DNA of 64,000 bases from Trichobilharzia szidati (Eukaryota; Platyhelminthes; Trematoda; Strigeidida; Schistosomatidae). Made by a program: the position numbers and the translations under genes. Shown piece after piece: positions 45,285-57,002 of the stretch. The notes below the pieces were generated by a model, which saw nothing but the letters and a program-made list of their open reading frames with translations, had not been told where the DNA came from and ran no database searches. How positions within the stretch are numbered: position 1 is the stretch's first letter; each line of letters begins with the position of its first letter. Where the stretch lies: NCBI GenBank assembly GCA_944472155.2, contig OX235279.1, positions 149,938,199 to 150,002,198 of the forward strand, read 5' to 3'.

Positions 45285-46880
45285 TTTATCAACCTAAATC
45301 AACAGCTATATGATAATACTACATGCAAAGTGATTCACAACAGAAACCTCACCGATGTCTTCAAAGTGAAGACAGGAGTAAGACAAGGCTGTCTACTATC
45401 ACCGACGGCGTCCCCAATTGCGAAGGACTGAATTATCCGACACACCATGGACAGTGAGTAGGAGGGCATATGTCATACTTACAAAAGACACGGGAGATCT
45501 GCATTTCACGGATAATTGTGTCCGATGTCACAGCAAAGATTAGGACGTCAAAGGCAAAAACAATGTCGAAAGCAAGACAAACCTTCGTTACTCTGAGATC
45601 AGTGTGAAAATCTACACCATTTAGCGTAGGGAACATATCCGGAATTTTCGAAACTCATATTGAGTCAGTGAGAGCTTCTATTTGGTCCAAAAAATCGTTA
45701 CATGCATCACAGAAATCATTTTCAATGGGTTCTACGGTCTGGAGTGTGATGTCACTCGACGGTCTGCCCAGTGTGCCTACAATCCATCCATCTTCATTAT
45801 CTTTGGCATATTTGTTGGGCTATGGTTTCTTGGTTGGTTCGTTGGCCGAGTTTCTTCTTCCTAAACCTATCTGGTCATCCAATGTTCAGTACCGACCCGG
45901 TGGAGGCAGTTGTTGATGAAAGTCTGAAACCCATTGAAAATGCATTTCTGTGATGCATGTATCGAGTTTGTGGACCAAATAGAAGCTCTCACTGACTCAA
46001 TATGAGTTTCAAAAATTCCGGATATGTTCCCTACGCTAAATGGTGTAGATTTTCACACTGATCTCAGAGTAACGAAGGTCTGTCTTGCTTTTGACCTTCT
46101 CATCTTTGCTGCTTGTAGTTCAAACTATGTTGTCTAGATGAGTGATAGAGGTGACTTTCTTCAGATTTCTCCTGTTGATAGAGATTGGTGTTTGTTGTTG
46201 TAGTTGGTTGGTTGGCTGGTTGTCTTCATCACCTCTGACTTCTCTGTGTTCACATGAGTCCCTGTGTCTGTTGTCTCTTCTACCAACTGGTCGGTTTTCC
46301 TTTGTATATCTTCGAGTTTATGTGACATCGGACACAAATTATCTGTGAAATGCAGATCTCCCGGTGTCTTTTTGTCAGTCTGACATATGCCCTCCTACTC
46401 ACTGTCCATGGTGTGTCGGATAATTCAGTCCTTCGCAATTGGGGATGCCGTCGGTGATAGTAGACAGCCTTGTCTTACTCCTGTCTTCACTTTGAAGACA
46501 TCGGTGAGCTTTCTGTTGTGAATCACTTTGCATGTAGTACTATCATATAGCTGTTGATTTAGGTTGATAAAGGTTTGGGGCACTCTGTGTTGTTCAACCT
46601 TAATATAGAATAGCCGATAGTATTTGACAAAAGTTCTGTGGCCAATATGTGGTTTGTCATTTCTTTGATGTTTTCTGTAATTTGTCGTTATCAACATGAG
46701 ATTTTCTATCGTCATTCTTCTCGTCTTCAATATCTTTACTATTGACTTTCTCTGAAACAGTTCGATAGTGAATTGTTTGTAGCCGGTGCAAGTTGTCGGT
46801 TCATTCTTTGAATTGATGTTAATGGTCGGGTCATCCATGTGTGTTTCTTTAATCTGGTTGATTTTCAACAAAATTGGCAC
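45285..46880 (-). mobile_element. RTE-type LINE fragment with an inverted partial copy (palindrome)
   Basis: The right part, read on the minus strand from 46880 to 45750, is one continuous decayed RTE: RVPQTFINLNQQLYDSTTCK and VKTGVRQGCLLSP (46590-46440), the KIEDIQ..DQLVEE region (46340-46280) and KARQTFVTLRSV (46100-46060), then the C-terminal region across 45960-45750. The left part (45285-45740, + strand) is an inverted copy of 46575-45930 with about 200 bp missing. The two arms meet around 45740/45928. Confidence 0.88.
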
Positions 46881-46977
46881 ACAAGAAGTGCATCGATGTC
46901 ATTTGCATTCAACTTTAATCTAACGTAGAATGGAATCAGTCAAATTCATGCAAGTCAACAACTCGAAAATTAATCAC

Positions 46978-47254
46978 CATTATGGATAAGATTTTATTTT
47001 GATAAATCACACAGTTTTGTACAGTAATATTTACTGATGACAACATTTCGAGCACAAATTATTGCTCATAATTATAGCAAGGTAAGCAGAAAATTTGTGT
47101 GGGTACCTTGATATGATTATGAGTGGCAATAATTTGTGCTCGAAATGTTGTCATCAGTAAATATTACTGTATAACACTATGACACTTTATCAAAATAAAA
47201 TCTTATCCATAATGGAGTTATACACTACCGCAGTGCCCAAGTTTTATACTTATA
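46978..47254. mobile_element. Small fold-back element with 15-bp target duplication, PLE-arm type
   Basis: It is flanked by tcgaaaattaatcac at 46963-46977 and 47255-47269. Left arm 46978-47083 mirrors right arm 47104-47213, with a 20-base centre. Each arm contains actgatgac and a short hairpin gagca/tgctc (47050-47067). A right-end extension (ccgcagtgcccaagttttat, 47230-47249) is shared with 62276-63318, whose arms are the same family. No coding sequence. Confidence 0.88.
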
Positions 47255-47382
47255 TCGAAAATTAATCACTTATTTACTAGTGACTGACTACAATATGGAC
47301 TTGCTGGAGTTCTTAAAAGAAGTGGTGACTTCTGTTTTCCAGCAGGTTGTATATCGTGATAGATACTCGCTATATTATGAAT

Positions 47383-47624
47383 AGCGTCGGTAGCACAGCG
47401 GTTAGGACGCTCGCCGACCATGCACATGGTCCGGGGTTCGATCCCCGGCCACAGACGCACTCCTTTACCTCGCCAAGCCAGAAATAATGCTGGTGAAGAG
47501 GAAAGGTTGGGTATGAGGCTAGCAACCCCATCCTGTAGAAATAAACACTGCTACAGAAATTTCAAGCCTCTAGCTTGAAGCCCTATGTTCCACTGGGGAA
47601 CGCTAAGGAAAATAAAAAAAATAA
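47383..47624 (+). mobile_element. tRNA-derived SINE, RTE-tailed family
   Basis: Well-kept head (ggtagcacagcggttaggac; B box ggggttcgatccccgg), body and tail (gaagccctatgttccactgg). Flanks atattatgaat (47372-47382) and atactatgaat (47625-47635) are a target duplication with one mismatch. Confidence 0.9.
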
Positions 47625-47635
47625 ATACTATGAAT

Positions 47636-48372
47636 TGACAGAAATTAGAATCCAAAGTTCATTGGATTCTAACCTGGTTGTTTAATTGTCAACGACCTCA
47701 TCTTGGTTTCGAGATATGAACAGGTGGCAGGTGAGCACCAATGAAGAGCCATAGAGTAGAAAGAAGCATGCATCCAATGCTTCCAACCTGATATCTGTTC
47801 GTGATGAAGTTAATCGAAAACCTACATTCCGAATCAAACGTGAAAATCAGTTAACTTTTGAATAATGGGTACCACTACAAGACGTACAGCTGTTTCATCA
47901 TACTTTACCATAGTGCCCAAATTCTGTCTTTGTATTAAATTAATTTATTATCCAAATAGGATAGAATGTGGAATTTCAGTAATGTGAAGCAAAATTTTTA
48001 ACCTTCGATAGAATATAAATTACCTCATGATTGTAACTATAAGATGTTACTGATAAATACTAAAAGGTCTGAACCGTACGCCTAGGAGCTTCTCTTTCAT
48101 TGATTACTAATGTCTAATAATAAGTCTGTAATGTAACAGAATTTGCCTGCTAATCAAATACATGAATATAATTACAACAGTTCAGAACTAGACTGGTACA
48201 TTCATTCACTATCAATCAGTTACTGATTTGTATACATTTGAAAGTATCAGAAGTAACGTTTTTAATATATTTTTAAAATGTGAAAAACACAGAAACTGTA
48301 TAATTCCACATAAGCTAGTTGATAGTGATACGGTATTATTTAATGCTGCCACTACTAATCAAACTGCCATTT
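47636..48372. other. AT-rich stretch, nothing recognised
   Basis: Short phrase ccatagtgcccaaattctg (about 47909) resembles the right end of the fold-back elements; otherwise nothing. Confidence 0.4.
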
Positions 48373-48553
48373 TATTTTTTTTGATTACAACTTGATTCCA
48401 CACCGTATTTTCAGTACAAGTATGGAATTTTCAGCATGGATATCGGTAGCCCAAATTTTGCAGGCCGACCACAGATATCGGGTGTGCGTTGGCAGGGGAT
48501 CGAACCCCGGACCATGTGCATGGTCGGCAAGAGTCCTGACCACTGTACCATTG
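48373..48553 (-). mobile_element. tRNA-derived SINE, second tail type, reversed
   Basis: Minus-strand copy of the 5292-5492 family: reversed B box (gatcgaaccccgg), cagatatcgggtgtgc and atggatatcggtagccc, with its A-rich end as a T run at 48373-48382. Confidence 0.85.
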
Positions 48554-48690
48554 TACCACTACTACTAATCCTAATATTAATACAAGTCCTACTCTTACTA
48601 CAACTAATATTATTACTCCTACTCAAAATATTACTACTGCTACTCAAACTGCTACTACTGCTCATATTACCTGTACTAATACTCATTTCC
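48554..48690. repeat. Imperfect (ACT)n microsatellite
   Basis: A run of act/att triplets (ctactactaatcctaata, tactactgctactcaaactg) adjoining the SINE head. Confidence 0.8.
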
Positions 48691-48829
48691 TGCCTTCCTA
48701 ATGGATGCTGGCACATCAAAAGCACGTCGTAATGCTGCTCGGCTTTCTGACATTATTTACATCCGGTTACACTGCTGCCCAAAAGCTTTAATTTTCTTTA
48801 AAAATGACTTCTTTTACGACCATCAAACA

Positions 48830-49120
48830 AATCCTATCCCGTCACTTCCAATTCGGATTCCACGTGATGCCCTGCCTGTTGTGTAATGTTACTCGAAGGT
48901 CTCCTTGGTGTATGTCAAATCCAACTCCATCTCCTTTAGCATATTTACTGAACAACTGTTTGTTGGCTGATTCACCACCACAGTTCATCTGCCGCAGTGC
49001 TGTGGTTGCTTGCCCCTTGGACAACCTTCTCTCTTTTCTGTACTTGGGACTGGCTAACAAACTCAGTGAGGTTGTGTTCTGCACTGTTCATCCCTTCTCC
49101 GCGTAACGGCTTTAGAATCT
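48830..49120 (-). pseudogene. RTE-type LINE C-terminal fragment, reversed
   Basis: Minus frame: NKQLFSKYAKGDGVGFDIHQ, GDLRVTLHNRQGITWNPNWK, where better copies read QICRRKWRWIGHxLRRPxxDI and RQALxWNPxGK. Heavily decayed. Confidence 0.6.
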
Positions 49121-49839
49121 TTTTTTTCATTACCGTCGTTGGATATTTGTTTTTTATGAGGGATTGTAGTTCGCTTACAGTAATGCATAACACTTAATTC
49201 TCCTGATTAAATTGAATTTTTAATCATGCTTTGTATAGATGTTAACAAACCATCATTCATCATACTGGATGCATTAATCATTCTCCTTCTTTGTGTATGA
49301 CTCCTTTTTGTCTGATTATCCCAGCTGACTATTTATCACACCATTTAATACTGTCGTCCACTTCATGTAGGAAGTAATTCATAGTTTAAAGTCATTAAGA
49401 TGTCAGGAAGAAAACCTGTTTTTTTTTTTCCTTTATCTTGATTGCCATCATCGTTTTGTTTAAATACATTCGGTTTCATTCGAGTTGTTTGTGGCTCCAT
49501 GCATCTAGTAAATATTTTGTTTTTGTTCTCTACTTCTACCTACTTATAAGTAACATGATACGCAAACTTAAAATTATTCATAAGGTTTTTTTGTTCATTG
49601 ACTTAACGTGCAGAAAATGTAATAATGATGATAATGGTCATTATAATAACAAAGTTTATATTTAATTTTTCTATCAGAAGACAACATTTTGGCGATATTG
49701 TAAAGCCTCTTTTCTATATTAATTGATTGGTGCTCACTCTGGTACAGTTTAACTACATACTTTGATTGGACAATAGTAACTAGTGTGATGTGTCTAGTCC
49801 TTTGTTTAGTGCAGACTGAATTCTGTCAGTCAGGTTTGC
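49121..49839. other. AT-rich stretch, nothing recognised
   Basis: T-rich tracts and short frames only. Confidence 0.4.
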
Positions 49840-50240
49840 AATGTGGTCACCATTCTAGGCAGATCGACATCAAGGTGCACTCTGAATTGTTGGTGTTAGG
49901 TGGTTGGAAGCAATCGGCAGGAAGCCTTGGACCTAGGTTTCGTGCTAGTTGGCACTCGTCAGCAAGGCGTATGAAAGTATTCAATACAGTCCTACAGGAG
50001 GTCAATCGCGAGCCCGAATAGCTCAGTGATAACGTCTCTGACTGCTGCACTGAGAGACCCGGGTTTGAAGGGACTTGACTTTCTTCAAGGTTGCAGATAC
50101 GCCTTGCTGACTGGTGAATGCCAACTAGCACGAAACCTAGGTCCAAGGCTTCCTGTGGCCGATTGCCTCCGACCATCTAAGAGCAACAGTTTAACTGTAC
50201 TGGTGCACCTTATATTCACCTCATGCCACATCTCACTCCT
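49840..50240. mobile_element. tRNA-like repeat pair in inverted arrangement
   Basis: The plus copy starts upstream of gagcccgaatagctcagtga (50010; tRNA-like head, B-box region acccgggtttgaa) and runs to about 50240. Its body (gaatgccaactagcacgaaa, cctaggtccaaggcttcctg at 50116-50155) is mirrored at 49897-49972 (gaagccttggacctaggttt, cgtgctagttggcactcgtc). A second plus copy is at 63600-63830. Confidence 0.75.
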
Positions 50241-50779
50241 CGTATACTGCCTCCACTTAGAACTAAATACTCATCACCTATCAATTAGGAAAATGTACAC
50301 TGCCTTTATACTTTTGTCTGGTGGATAATATTATCTACTAACGGTCTCCTCAAATTACTGGGCTACTTAATTTTCTATCCAACAGAGTGTAACTGATTGA
50401 AGATTCTTAGAGCATTCTTTGGACTGAACAGTATTGCTTCAGATTATTAGTTGATTTGAAGACTGTGCACCAGGAGTAAATAATTCGCAATATTGCACAA
50501 TTAGAATTCTGTACCACCTATGAAAGCGTTTTTCAGAATAAAGCTGCCATTATAATTATTATTTATCAACTCGTTTTGAAAATAATTGAGGTGATTTTCA
50601 TTTTCGAAGATTTTATCATAGATTTTAGTAGTTTTGGGAAGTTGTTTTCTCTGAAATTTAGCGTCGACAGATTATATTTCAAAGCGCCAGTAAGAGGTAA
50701 TATGTACTGACATAACGCTAAACTGAATATCATATAAACTGAGGGAAGTAACACAGAATTTATGAGCCTGTAGGTTCGA
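50241..50779. other. Stretch beside a PLE, no clear feature
   Basis: It may include the terminal repeat of the PLE at 50780-52210, since it lies at that element's 3' side, but I see no inverted partner. An ATT-rich run lies at 50550-50570. Confidence 0.35.
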
Positions 50780-52210
50780 CAGAAGGCCAGTGTAGCAATA
50801 GTGGCTGGACCCGTTTCTTTTACTCTGGCTGGTTTAAGAGAATTGAAATAAACTCCGCATTTTGGATTGTTCGGTATCTAGAGTCCTTTGACAGTTTCTT
50901 CGATAACCGTCAGATGATAGAGAAAGACTCTTCAATGTGACTAGCTTTGTGGCCTGTTTGGACGAGGTAATCCAATATAGAACTGTTGGTGGTTTTTAAT
51001 CAACAGCTTTATTTAACCAGTCTGGTAGCTGTTCCCGAGCACGGAAAATTAGGTTCCTAGAGCAACGGCTAATATAAGTAGCTCCACAGGAGCAACTGGA
51101 CTGATAGATACAATTAAAGGTGACTAGCGTAGGTACTTTATCTTTCATTCTGGGAATCACAACGGGTTGTGTTGAAAATATAGGTTGTAGCTTACTGGCA
51201 TTAAATGTTCTCTTAATCAATTTTCTCAACTTGTCGGTTATTATTTCACTTGATATATCCCTTTTGAATTGTAGTCACATATATAGAGATTTCTTCTTAA
51301 CAGATATGGGAGAACTCTTTTCTAATTTCCAGGCTATGCGTTTAGTGATGAACTTCTCAGGAGAGCTGTTTTCAATTAACGTGTTGTATACAACTTGAAT
51401 TTCGTTTTCAGTTTCACTTTCTGAACAAATAACTCTGACCAAATTTCTTTTACACCGGAGAGAAGGGACAAAGCTGTGAAAATTTTTATGTTGACCAGCC
51501 CAAGTACTTTTATTGTGCAAGATCCTTTTAACACTACCGTCTGGTCTTCTTGGGATTTTTCTTCACACTTGAATTTGACAGCTAAGCGTACTTCATTGAA
51601 TTGAGATATTATTGCATTCGTATCCAGATCATTTTCACAAAGAATGAAGATATCATCCATATGCCGGCAATAGAATGAGAATATTTTGATAAGATTTTTC
51701 AAAGGACCATTTTCTTGTTTACTCAGAAAAAATCTACCAACATGCCACCCTATGGAGAGCCTATTGCTACCCATCCACCTATCTATACAGTCCATCGTCA
51801 AACGTAAAATTCACATTCATGGTACACTTTCTTAACAATTCTCTAAAGATTTCTTCAGGCATCCCAACATATATTGACTTTTTATTTATTTGTTCACAGA
51901 TATAATTAGCCGATTTAGTTAGAAGTACCTTTTTAAATAGAAATATTACGTCCAGAGATATCATATTTTCATCTTTAGCCTTAATATGTTTAATTCTGTC
52001 CGTGAATTCAAAAACATCTCTCACACCATATTTCACTAGACGTTCACGTAATTGGTTTAGGATAGTTACCAGACATTTATCTAAAGCATGGTAGAGTGAA
52101 ATATGAATGTCTAGAATCGGTCTTAACGGCCACTCCAAGCTTATACACTTTGGATAGGCTGTATAATCTTGACGTGTATGTACCCGTGTGTCTGACTTCA
52201 CCATATAAAC
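50780..52210 (-). pseudogene. Penelope-like element: RT and GIY-YIG endonuclease, frameshifted
   Basis: Minus strand. 52204-51779: YPKCISLEWPLRPILDI, DVFEFTDRIKHIK and NMISLDVIFLFKKVLL (PLE RT motifs; the aspartate of SLDVxFLF is a catalytic residue). 51801-51376: the second catalytic box is CRHMDDIFILCEND, with H replacing the usual Y. 51520-51275: thumb/linker. 51229-50996: the endonuclease CIYQSSCSCGATYISRCSRN, where YIG has become YIS. It holds the longest RT portion of the window's PLEs, yet at least three frame changes make it inactive. Confidence 0.85.
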
Positions 52211-52639
52211 TTACAAGTGGTATGTGTTTCTCCTTCGGTTTCCTGAAACGTCTGGTTATTTCACTTCCTGTTTTATTATTTAGGTCTTTGCTCTCCTCTA
52301 GTTTTTATTTCTTTATCATTTATTATATTTAATAGGTTTGACTAACTTTATCACGACTATGGTCAAACTTATGAACAAGCAGAATGAAAGGAAGCTATTT
52401 TTCTCTAGCCCCAGTCGTGTAGGAGGATGTAGGTACATAACTCTTCCCCTTTTATAGCTGGATACCTGTGAGTCGTAAAAGAAGGTCTCATCATTTCACT
52501 TACTCACCGTGTCAAAAGAATCTGCAGCATCGACAGTTGAGAGGACGATTAAGATAGCAACCATTACCACAGATATTCAACAGCTGCCATCCAGGAAACA
52601 AAGTTTACTCCCTAAATACAGAATGAATCTAAAATTCTT

Positions 52640-53093
52640 TTTCTTGATGTTGTACCTACAAGACGAGCCGGTGGAACCTTAAGAAGGTGCGTCCATAGGA
52701 AGCCCACATGGAATGGCCGGCTGACAAGTTTCTACAGCTGGTGACCAATTAGTCGTAGACGAAACCTAATAATATCTCTTGCCACTCGTGTCCGTCTCAT
52801 TTGCAGCTCATGATACCATGGAAGAAATCTTCATGCCAAACGGAAATGCAACAAGATTTATTGACAAGAACATCACGTCAAAAATTCAAAAATGATAGAC
52901 GTTATCTGTGCTAAAAATGAAATTCCACATGAACCTGGACTTGAAAGATGACCTATTGAGAGATATCTTTAGGAGGAGAAAATTTCATCTCCTTTAAGAA
53001 CACTCTTTGCAGAAACTCTAAGAGTAGTGTTCACCAGTTGCTCACTAGTCTGCAGAGGTTTTAAGGACAAGACTTTACATCTGATCAATTCCT

Positions 53094-53139
<46 letters not shown>

Positions 53140-53400
53140 AGTTCATGTGTTGCAATGGAACCAGGTACATTGGTTGTTCGACGCCTTTCTCTCTAAAAGG
53201 GCTCAAGTACACTATCCCACCGCACGGTTGCAGAAAGGCTGTAGTGGCTCCATAAGGAGTGAAATAATCGAACACCTTGTCATCACTTGTCATTCCATCT
53301 CAACAAATGCCTCCTTCAAAGTAATCTCCTTCGCATGACTGAAACTATAGCCATTCAGACAGTAAAACTGGAGCTCTGCAAATAAAAGAAAACTTTTCAA
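52640..53400 (+). pseudogene. Penelope-like element remnant interrupted by an AT microsatellite
   Basis: Plus strand, many stops: FFLDVVPTRRAGGTLRRCV, HRKPTWNGRLTSFYSW, RRRNLIISLATRVR, KDKTLHLINSL, then an (AT)n run where the GIY half should be, followed by a short CCNGTRYIGCSTPF-like stretch only in broken frames and MTETIAIQTVKLELC near the end. Closest in wording to 7086-7919. Confidence 0.75.
53098..53137. repeat. (AT)n microsatellite
   Basis: Pure TA/AT run of about 40 bases inside the PLE remnant. Confidence 0.97.
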
Positions 53401-54049
53401 ACACTCCAACTATATTGATAACAACCCCGTCGTCGATTTCTACCACCTTGATTTGTGTTTGCTTATTTTTCTACCTCCTTATAACTCTTGAAATTCTCAA
53501 GAACTCTACATTTCTAAGTGTATCCCGGTTACAACTCATTAATTAAATTATTCATCTTATTACGCAACTCTAACATACTTGTCCAACTCCTTTTATACAT
53601 TGAATAATACTGACAACAATGTTTGTGACAACTCATCACTTCTCTTACTTCGCTCTTTCATGAAAAAAGATTGTATATAAATGCGTTTGTACAGCTAAAG
53701 GCAAAAGTGAATTCACCAAAAATAGCCTTTTAGCTGAACTACTCCTCTTGTTTTTATTATTTTACAGGTGGGAAGTTTTCATAAATTAGAAAGTTGAAAA
53801 TTATCATCACCTTTAGTCTCCCTTTGTTACTATATCGCATGGAACAATAACTGTAACCACATAGACTTAGGTATAAAAATGTTACTGTAAAGCATTTGAT
53901 GATGAAATGATGGAAAAGATATCTTTGCCGTCTAATGTCCTGATGAATGCTTTCCACGACTCTGCGGTATACTGAAACCAAGATGGTCTAGTTATAAGGT
54001 GAGTGCTTGACTGCTCACTTAGTTTGCCATTAAAAATATGCCTTGTCCA
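53401..54049. other. Stretch without a recognised feature
   Basis: AT-rich; the 3' side of the PLE remnant may lie here but no arm is visible. Confidence 0.35.
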
Positions 54050-54230
54050 AAACACAAATAAAACTGACTCCCAGTGCTGTAAGAGTGAAATTTTATGCGT
54101 TCGGAGGTAGGTGGTAGAAAGTCCTGCACCTAGGTTTCAGGCTTATTGAAACTCGGCAGCAAGGCATAATTGCAGATGGTGTTTCTTCAGAGATTCACCC
54201 AGTTCTGTGGTTATAAGGTTTATTACTGGC
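54050..54230 (-). mobile_element. tRNA-like repeat fragment, reversed
   Basis: Plus strand ggtaggtggtagaaagtcct, gcacctaggtttcaggctta and cggcagcaaggca resemble the reverse of the body at 50100-50170 and 63720-63800. Confidence 0.6.
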
Positions 54231-54537
54231 TGGCTGAATTTAGACATTACCAATGGCAGGAACTAAACATTCAGCATTGGTTACTACCTAGTGACTAATC
54301 AATTTCTGACTGAAAAAAAATTCAGGTGGATACAGGAAATACGAACAATGAGTATTGGTCAGTGTAAAGACTTTTACCTTTCAATAGAAAATTCTAACAC
54401 TGTTGAAAATTGGTTTGACGGATTCTGTATGAGAACACCCAAGAGAGGAGGAATTTTTCTCAACTGGACTGACCTTATTGCATAGTAGCGTGTTTTGAGA
54501 AAGGTGACTTTAAAGTCAACAAGAAATTAAACAGCCG

Positions 54538-55000
54538 TTTATTATTATTATTATTGTTTCCTTTAATTCCTAGAGGAACATAGGGCTTCAGCCGCCCGTC
54601 TCCATTGCGTTCGGTTCTCTGCTAGAATTTTCACCTGGCTCCAAGCCTGCCCACACGTTTTCATCTCCTCTTCACATCACCTCCTCCAAGTCACCATTGC
54701 ACTGACGACCAACTCGCCGCTTCCCTTTCGGGTTCCACTCGAGCGATGGCTTGTCTGGTGATGTCACTTGATGGTTTCCTCAGAGTATGGCCAATCCATC
54801 TCCATTTCTTCCTGCCTATTTGTTCCACAATCGGTTCCTGCTGTGTTGGTTCGCTCCCAGAGATCTTTGTTGCTGATCCTTTCCGGCCATCTGATCTTGA
54901 GTGGTATTGAGCGAAGACAACTGTTAATGAAGGTCTGTAGTTTGTTTGAGGTGCTCTTTATGACGCGCCAAGTCTCTGATCCGAACCCCGTTTACATGGG
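54538..55000 (-). pseudogene. RTE-type LINE 3' fragment, reversed
   Basis: It starts (element 3' end) with attattattattattg and ggaacatagggcttcagccg, then reverse-strand C-terminus: EVx[53 protein letters not shown] and [20 protein letters not shown]. It matches 22900-23417 closely, so the same subfamily. Confidence 0.88.
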
Positions 55001-55989
55001 GTATAAACCATCTGAGTGATATTAGAACTATTACGTAGTCTAAGGCTTCCAATTGAATCCAGGAATCTCGGTTTGTTTCATTTTGGAACACATCAGATGT
55101 ATGTGCCTAAACCTGAATGATTGCTGGCATCTCTTCTGAAAGTCGGACGTTGCACACCTCCGTCCAAACAAAGAATAGCTTGTTCGTGAAAATCATTTGT
55201 GGTTGAGATAAAACTACTACCAATTTGCTTCTTGAGTATATCCAAAGAAACGTGTCTCAACCGGCTTAGTAATCATCATCCATCTAACGGATGCATAAAA
55301 TCAGACCAATATCGTGCGATATTAGGTATTAACTGTTTTTATTCTACAATAACCCCGTCTAGTCACGCACTGTTTAGTGTTAACATGAATGTTTGTTCTT
55401 CTTATGAATTCTGAAAGAAAGTGAATTCTTCTAAGCTACCAAAGTGTCCACTCAACAAGTATCAGTGTGGATAACATAAAACATCACGTTGTTGGACCAC
55501 CTAACCTGGCTACATTAGTGCATAGTTGATTGAAAGGGCTTGACTACTGTCCAGGAATAAACATCCTAACATTCATCTATCTGTGTTTAGGGACTGACTA
55601 TTTTAATAACTAGAAATTCTACCTCTACATGGGTAAAAGCAAAATTACCACTGATAATAATGCATTGGATGTTTAGAACAAGGCATCACATGGTATGGAG
55701 TTTTGGTTCCCGAAAACTACAGCTTTATTCTAGTCTGATATCGTCATCAGGGCAATTCCGACTGGAGAGTAGCAGTCAGTGAGTACGATGTGCACGTGCT
55801 CCCTAAAAAGTTGTCATTAAATCATATCAAAACCTCTCTCTAAATTATCATCATCAGGTCAGTTAATCACTTTTACTGCAGCTGACAATAATAGAAATCA
55901 TGATAGACTTTATTAAAATTTCTGCCTACACAGCTTCTGCATTCTCTTCCACTTATGACTGCTAAAATATCCAAGAGTTATCTGAATAT
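55001..55989. other. Stretch without a recognised feature
   Basis: No domain or family repeat. A phrase near 55740 (ctgatatcgtcatcaggg) resembles PLE end motifs but has no arm. Confidence 0.35.
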
Positions 55990-56202
55990 AACGCGTTAGT
56001 GGGTCAATTCTAGAATGATCGCCAGACACAGAAGTGGTACCGATTCCATCCCCGCTCAACGCACTGCTAAATCTCGCCCAGCTTAATACTCGATAATGAA
56101 CCTGGAAAAAGAGAGAGAGACCCCACTCCATAGGAAAATATCGTCACTACTAAGAATTCAGGAACTTGAAGCCCTATGTTCCACCCAGAATGTAGTGAAT
56201 GG
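55990..56202 (+). mobile_element. tRNA-derived SINE, RTE-tailed family, decayed
   Basis: Head region with a poor B box (gtaccgattccatccccgct), body (gcccagcttaatactcgata) and the clear tail gaagccctatgttccaccca. Confidence 0.65.
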
Positions 56203-57002
56203 AAATAGATATCTTGATGTAATTTCCACTTAATGAATGGTACGAGGTCTGTACTTTACAGCCCCCCCCCCCATAAACACACACAAAAATTAATCATCAG
56301 ATCATACAACCACCTGATCAAAAGCTGATTAACTTACATAATCACAATTATTATATGCAATTTGACATTCGATAATTTAATCTAGTAGATAATTTGTGCA
56401 TACTTTTGATGAACAAATCACCTCTGGTTGTTTCTTAAGCAATTCAGTAAAAACTCACGTAACTTACTGAAGTTAAGTTAAGTAATTTACATTCAATTGA
56501 TTATTTTAAATATTCTTTAACCAGACTCTTTGAAATAGCTTCAAATTAACAAATTGATAATTGATGGTGAAACTGTCTGGAACAGGGTTGTATTTGTAGA
56601 TTACTAATTTTGTGATGGATGGTGAATGAGGTCAAAACGAGGACCTTTGGTTAGCGAGACGATTCGAAACACCTGCCTCCGAATTACCTGCCAGACGTTA
56701 CCAGCACAAGCACGAAACCTTATTACTATCTAGGTCATCCTTGCTCTGCAGTCAACACAGATGAATAAATTACAAATTGCTGACCATTTACTCATCTAAG
56801 TCTTCCGACATCAGTCCTGATCACAATGAGGCTAGCAGGAGAATATCAGTTTGTTAACTGGTGATGAGACGGTGTGGAATAGTAGTGAGGGACAAACGAC
56901 TTGACAGCTACATCGATTACTATCCAGCGAAAAATTCATTAAAGCCTCAGAATACTTAGATTAATATCTCCACTTGTAGTTGTGGATGCTTAGGGTTCGA
57001 AT
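56203..57002. other. AT-rich stretch, nothing recognised
   Basis: Includes a run of ten C at 56263-56272. No repeat or frame of note. Confidence 0.4.

Noticed and set aside
47033..47067. CTGATGAC plus hairpin as a true hammerhead in the fold-back arms
   Set aside because: No GAAA follows the hairpin on the same strand in proper spacing, and stem I cannot be drawn; kept only as a conserved arm motif.
48411..48732. Overlapping frames of about 100 codons on both strands
   Set aside because: They run through a SINE and an ACT microsatellite, which explains their length and leucine- or serine-rich products.
50010..50070. A functional tRNA gene at gcccgaatagctcagtg
   Set aside because: The T arm is mutated, the acceptor ends do not pair, and the same block recurs at 63640 in a repeat.
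53027..53338. 103-codon plus-strand frame with YIYIYI repeats
   Set aside because: Created by an (AT)n microsatellite inside a dead PLE.
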